NCBI RefSeq assembly: GCF_002158865.1
Contig: NZ_CP021455.1
Location: 744,001 to 808,000 of the forward strand
Length of the DNA: 64,000 nucleotides
Direction: 5' to 3'
Source: Comamonas serinivorans
GTDB taxonomy: Bacteria; Pseudomonadota; Gammaproteobacteria; Burkholderiales; Burkholderiaceae_C
Both the position numbers and the translations under genes were made by a program. A model generated the notes under the pieces. It saw only the letters and a program-made list of their open reading frames with translations. It searched no databases and was not told where the DNA came from. The stretch's first letter is position 1. The number at the start of each line of letters is the position of its first letter. Below are positions 60,897 to 64,000 of this stretch, piece by piece.

Positions 60897-62705
60897 ATGA
60901 ATCACATCCGCAATTTTTCCATCATCGCGCACATCGATCACGGCAAGTCCACGCTGGCCGATCGACTGATCCAGCGTTGTGGGGGCTTGAGCGATCGCGA
61001 GATGGAGGCCCAGGTTCTGGATTCGATGGACATCGAGAAAGAACGTGGCATCACCATCAAGGCCCAGACAGCCGCGCTGCAGTACAAGGCGCGGGATGGT
61101 CGGGTCTACAACCTCAACCTCATCGACACCCCGGGTCACGTGGATTTCTCCTATGAGGTCTCGCGCTCGCTGTCGGCCTGTGAGGGCGGCTTGCTCGTGG
61201 TCGATGCCTCGCAAGGCGTTGAAGCCCAGACCGTGGCCAACTGCTACACGGCGCTGGATCTGGGCGTCGAGGTGCTGCCGGTCCTCAACAAGATGGATTT
61301 GCCGCAGGCCGATCCCGACAACGCCAAGGCCGAGATCGAGGACGTGATCGGCATCGACGCCAGCGATGCGGTGCCGTGCTCGGCCAAGACCGGGATGGGC
61401 ATCGACGAGATCCTGGAAATGATCGTGGCCAAGGTGCCGGCACCGCGTGGCCAGCCCGATGCGCCGCTGCGGGCCATGATCATCGACAGCTGGTTTGACG
61501 CCTACGTCGGTGTGGTGATGCTGGTGCGCATCGTCGACGGTCAACTGCAGCGCCACGAGCGTTTCCGGATGATGGCGACGGGCAGCGTCTACGCCGCCGA
61601 CCAATTGGGCGTGTTCACGCCGGCCAACGAACCCCGCGATGCGCTGCGCGCCGGCGAGGTTGGCTACATCATCGCGGGCATCAAGGAGCTCAAGGCGGCC
61701 AAGGTGGGTGACACCATCACGGTCGAGAAAAAGCTGCCGAACAATCTGGGGCCCGCGACCGAAGCTTTGCCGGGCTTCAAAGAAGTGCAGCCGCAGGTGT
61801 TTGCAGGCCTGTACCCGACCGAAGCCAGCCAGTACGACCAGTTGCGCGACAGCCTGGAGAAGCTGCAGCTCAACGACGCCGCGCTGCAGTTCGAGCCCGA
61901 AGTGTCCCAGGCGCTGGGCTTCGGTTTCCGCTGTGGCTTTTTGGGGCTGCTGCACATGGAGATCGTGCAGGAGCGGCTCGAGCGTGAATTCGACCAGGAC
62001 CTGATCACCACTGCACCCAGCGTGGTGTACGAGGTGCTCAAGGCGGATGGGGAAGTCATTCAGGTCGAGAACCCCTCGAAAATGCCCGATACCGGGCGCT
62101 TGGCCGAAATTCGCGAACCCATCGTCACCGTGCACCTGTACATGCCCCAGGACTACGTGGGCCCGGTGATGACGCTGGCCAACCAGAAGCGCGGCGTGCA
62201 GATCAACATGGCCTACCACGGGCGCCAGGTCATGCTGACCTATGAGTTGCCGTTGGGCGAGATCGTGCTGGACTTCTTCGACAAGCTCAAGTCGGTGTCC
62301 CGCGGCTATGCGTCCATGGACTATGAGTTCAAGGAATACCGCCCATCCGATGTGGTGAAGGTGGACATCCTGCTCAATGGCGAGAAGGTGGATGCGCTGT
62401 CCATCATCGTGCACCGCAGCCAGGCCCAGTATCGGGGGCGCGCCGTGGTGGCCAAGATGCGCGAAATCATCAGCCGCCAGATGTTCGACGTGGCGATTCA
62501 GGCGGCCATTGGCGCCAACATCATCGCCCGTGAAACCGTGAAGGCGATGCGCAAAAACGTGCTGGCAAAATGCTACGGCGGGGACATTACGCGCAAACGC
62601 AAACTCCTCGAGAAGCAAAAGGCGGGTAAGAAGCGAATGAAGCAGATTGGTTCGGTGGAAGTGCCGCAAGAAGCGTTCTTGGCCATCCTGCAGGTGGAGG
62701 AGTGA
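60897..62705 (+). CDS. lepA: LepA (elongation factor 4)
   Basis: The 602-residue GTPase binds ribosomes and affects initiation and back-translocation. GTP-binding motifs are IIAHIDHGKSTLADRLIQRC (G1), RGITIKAQTAAL (switch I), LIDTPGHVDFSYEVSRSLSA (G3) and LNKMDLPQADPDNA (G4). The LepA-specific C-terminal domain is seen in KMREIISRQMFDVAIQAAIG and CYGGDITRKRKLLEKQKAGK. The ATG at 60897 lies directly after the terminator. The stop overlaps the lepB start (TGATG). Confidence 0.97.
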   Translation: MNHIRNFSIIAHIDHGKSTLADRLIQRCGGLSDREMEAQVLDSMDIEKERGITIKAQTAALQYKARDGRVYNLNLIDTPGHVDFSYEVSRSLSACEGGLLVVDASQGVEAQTVANCYTALDLGVEVLPVLNKMDLPQADPDNAKAEIEDVIGIDASDAVPCSAKTGMGIDEILEMIVAKVPAPRGQPDAPLRAMIIDSWFDAYVGVVMLVRIVDGQLQRHERFRMMATGSVYAADQLGVFTPANEPRDALRAGEVGYIIAGIKELKAAKVGDTITVEKKLPNNLGPATEALPGFKEVQPQVFAGLYPTEASQYDQLRDSLEKLQLNDAALQFEPEVSQALGFGFRCGFLGLLHMEIVQERLEREFDQDLITTAPSVVYEVLKADGEVIQVENPSKMPDTGRLAEIREPIVTVHLYMPQDYVGPVMTLANQKRGVQINMAYHGRQVMLTYELPLGEIVLDFFDKLKSVSRGYASMDYEFKEYRPSDVVKVDILLNGEKVDALSIIVHRSQAQYRGRAVVAKMREIISRQMFDVAIQAAIGANIIARETVKAMRKNVLAKCYGGDITRKRKLLEKQKAGKKRMKQIGSVEVPQEAFLAILQVEE

Positions 62706-63676
62706 TGCCAGTTCTGACCGGTGTGGTGCTGTTGGGCTTTGTGGCGTATTGCTTGGCCTGGATGCGCGGTGCGGTGGAGGGCAACTTCACGGTGCTGCTG
62801 TTCGCGGCCGTGGTGGTGACCGGCCTCTACTGGGTGTTGGAAAAGCTGGTGTTTGCGCCCCGGCGGCGTCAGGCCGCGGTGCAGCTGGACGCCACCATCG
62901 CCGAACGTCAGGCCCAGGCGCAGCAGCACGGCATCGCTGCCGATGTGCAAGCTCTGGAACAGCAACGCGCCAAGTCGCTGGATCAGCCCTGGTGGCTGGA
63001 CTGGACGGCTGGGCTGTTTCCGGTGCTGGTGGTCGTGTTCCTGCTGCGGTCCTTCGTGTTCGAGCCGTTCAAGATCCCTTCGGGCTCCATGATCCCCACC
63101 TTGCTGATCGGGGACTACATCGTGGTGAACAAGTTCACCTACGGTTTGCGCTTGCCCATCGTCAACACCGCCTTGACCGACGGCGAGCCCGTGAAGCGCG
63201 GCGACGTGATCGTCTTCCGTTATCCGCCCAAACCCAGCGTCGATTTCATCAAACGCGTCATTGGTGTGCCCGGCGACAAGATCAGCTACCTGAACAAAAA
63301 GCTGACGGTCAACGGCGTGCCCGTGCCCCAGGACAAACTCGACGATTTCCTGGACAAGGACCTGTCGCAGTATTTCGAGCATTACCAGGAGTCGCTCGAT
63401 GGTCGTCAACACGCGATCATCGTGGATCCCCGCCGCGCGGCCTTCATCGGCGACACGCCGGAGTTTCCGCCGGAAGACAAACGGCAATGCCAGTACAGCG
63501 TCGAAGGCGTCAGCTGCGAAGTGCCGCCTGGCCAGTACTTCGTCATGGGTGACAATCGCGACAACTCCATGGATTCGCGCTACTGGGGCTTCGTGCCGCA
63601 GCAGAACATCGTCGGCAAGGCGGTGTTCGTGTGGATGAACTTGGGCAATTGGGGGCGCATCGGTTCCATTCGATGA
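62705..63676 (+). CDS. lepB: Signal peptidase I
   Basis: The 323-residue membrane-bound protease removes signal peptides. Two N-terminal membrane segments (LTGVVLLGFVAYCLAWMRGA and VLLFAAVVVTGLYWVLEKLV) precede a third near LFPVLVVVFLLRSFVFEPF. The catalytic serine is in KIPSGSMIPTLLIGDYIVVN near 128, and the lysine in PSVDFIKRVIGVPGDKISYL near 185. The family's GDNRDNSMDSRYWGFVPQQN is near 280. It is translationally coupled to lepA by a one-base overlap, the standard arrangement. Confidence 0.97.
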   Translation: MPVLTGVVLLGFVAYCLAWMRGAVEGNFTVLLFAAVVVTGLYWVLEKLVFAPRRRQAAVQLDATIAERQAQAQQHGIAADVQALEQQRAKSLDQPWWLDWTAGLFPVLVVVFLLRSFVFEPFKIPSGSMIPTLLIGDYIVVNKFTYGLRLPIVNTALTDGEPVKRGDVIVFRYPPKPSVDFIKRVIGVPGDKISYLNKKLTVNGVPVPQDKLDDFLDKDLSQYFEHYQESLDGRQHAIIVDPRRAAFIGDTPEFPPEDKRQCQYSVEGVSCEVPPGQYFVMGDNRDNSMDSRYWGFVPQQNIVGKAVFVWMNLGNWGRIGSIR

Positions 63677-63704
63677 GCCACGGTCTTGGGAAGAGGAGGG
63701 TGGT

Positions 63705-64000
63705 ATGAAACTGAAGCGTCGTCAGCAAGGCATTACCTTGATCGGGCTGATTTTCGTGGGGGCAATCCTGGCATGTGTGATCCTGGTCGGGGCGCAGGTC
63801 CTGCCCACGCTCATCGAGTACCAGGCCATCACCAAGGGCGCCAAGAAGGCGGCGGCCGAAGGCGGCACCGTGCAGCAGATCCGGGCGGCGTTCGACCGTT
63901 CGGCCACCATCGACCAAATCACCTCCATCTCGGCCAAGGACCTCGAAATCACCAAGGATGCGAACGGTGAGCCCGTGGTTTCCTTTGCCTACGACCGCGA
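63705..64000 (+). CDS. DUF4845 protein (3' end outside window)
   Basis: The open frame runs off the end of the window. The visible 98 residues start MKLKRRQQGITLIGLIFVGA with one membrane helix, then AQVLPTLIEYQAITKGAKKA. This matches DUF4845 proteins that usually lie between lepB and rnc in this group. The N-terminus recalls type IV pilin-like signal sequences but lacks an obvious pilin cleavage glycine in the right place. AAGAGGAGGGTGGT precedes the ATG. Function is unknown. Confidence 0.85.
   Translation, partial: MKLKRRQQGITLIGLIFVGAILACVILVGAQVLPTLIEYQAITKGAKKAAAEGGTVQQIRAAFDRSATIDQITSISAKDLEITKDANGEPVVSFAYDR

Overview
The window is high-GC DNA from a betaproteobacterium, most likely Burkholderiales and probably Comamonadaceae. 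The main evidence is the gene order yceD-rpmF-plsX-fabH-fabD-fabG-acpP-fabF-rpoE-rseA-rseB-mucD-lepA-lepB-DUF4845 at the right end, together with Bug-type binding proteins and a DAHP synthase preceded by an aromatic leader peptide. This is a judgement from gene content and order, not from a database search. I saw no rRNA, tRNA, CRISPR array or insertion sequence.

Layout. 1-11.3 kb: an ECF sigma/anti-sigma pair (sigma 5' end cut by the window), cytochrome b561, a YqiA-type esterase, rodA, a frameshifted Bug gene, a TauE/SafE exporter, tldD, an LCM-type methyltransferase, an attenuated aroG and an NlpC/P60 lipoprotein. 11.3-15.6 kb: a translationally coupled TPR / PcfJ-like / DUF1266 operon. 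15.7-22 kb: an MFS transporter, then a LysR regulator divergent from DUF3100 membrane protein, M20 deacylase and serine dehydratase. 22-30.8 kb: miaB, a VanW-glycosyltransferase fusion, a second MFS and a set of small genes including a Cys-rich copper-binding-type protein and a PsiF-repeat protein.

30.9-38.8 kb: a one-direction accessory cluster on the minus strand. In transcription order it holds an IPTL-CTERM surface protein, a free-standing acyl carrier protein, a second IPTL-CTERM paralogue, a 14-codon remnant of a second ACP, a cytochrome P450, a SapC-family protein, a fatty-acyl-AMP ligase and a double-GNAT protein. It looks like an acyl-modifying pathway tied to the cell surface, and I do not recognise it as a described system. 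39-50 kb: norR/hmp nitric-oxide detoxification, amn, a YbaN protein, phoH, ruvA, a secreted serine protease, an EamA exporter and an AraC regulator. 50-64 kb: the conserved fatty-acid, envelope-stress and lepA-lepB block.

A family of 17 intergenic imperfect palindromes is scattered over the whole window, about one per 3.8 kb. Fifteen are exactly 50 bp from the outer GTAT to the outer ATAC with two flanking bases on each side; one is 49 and one 59. The outer arms are conserved (GTATGG / CCATAC). The inner arms differ between copies but stay self-complementary. One copy lies in frame inside a coding sequence, and others supply or overlap start codons, ribosome-binding sites or stop codons.
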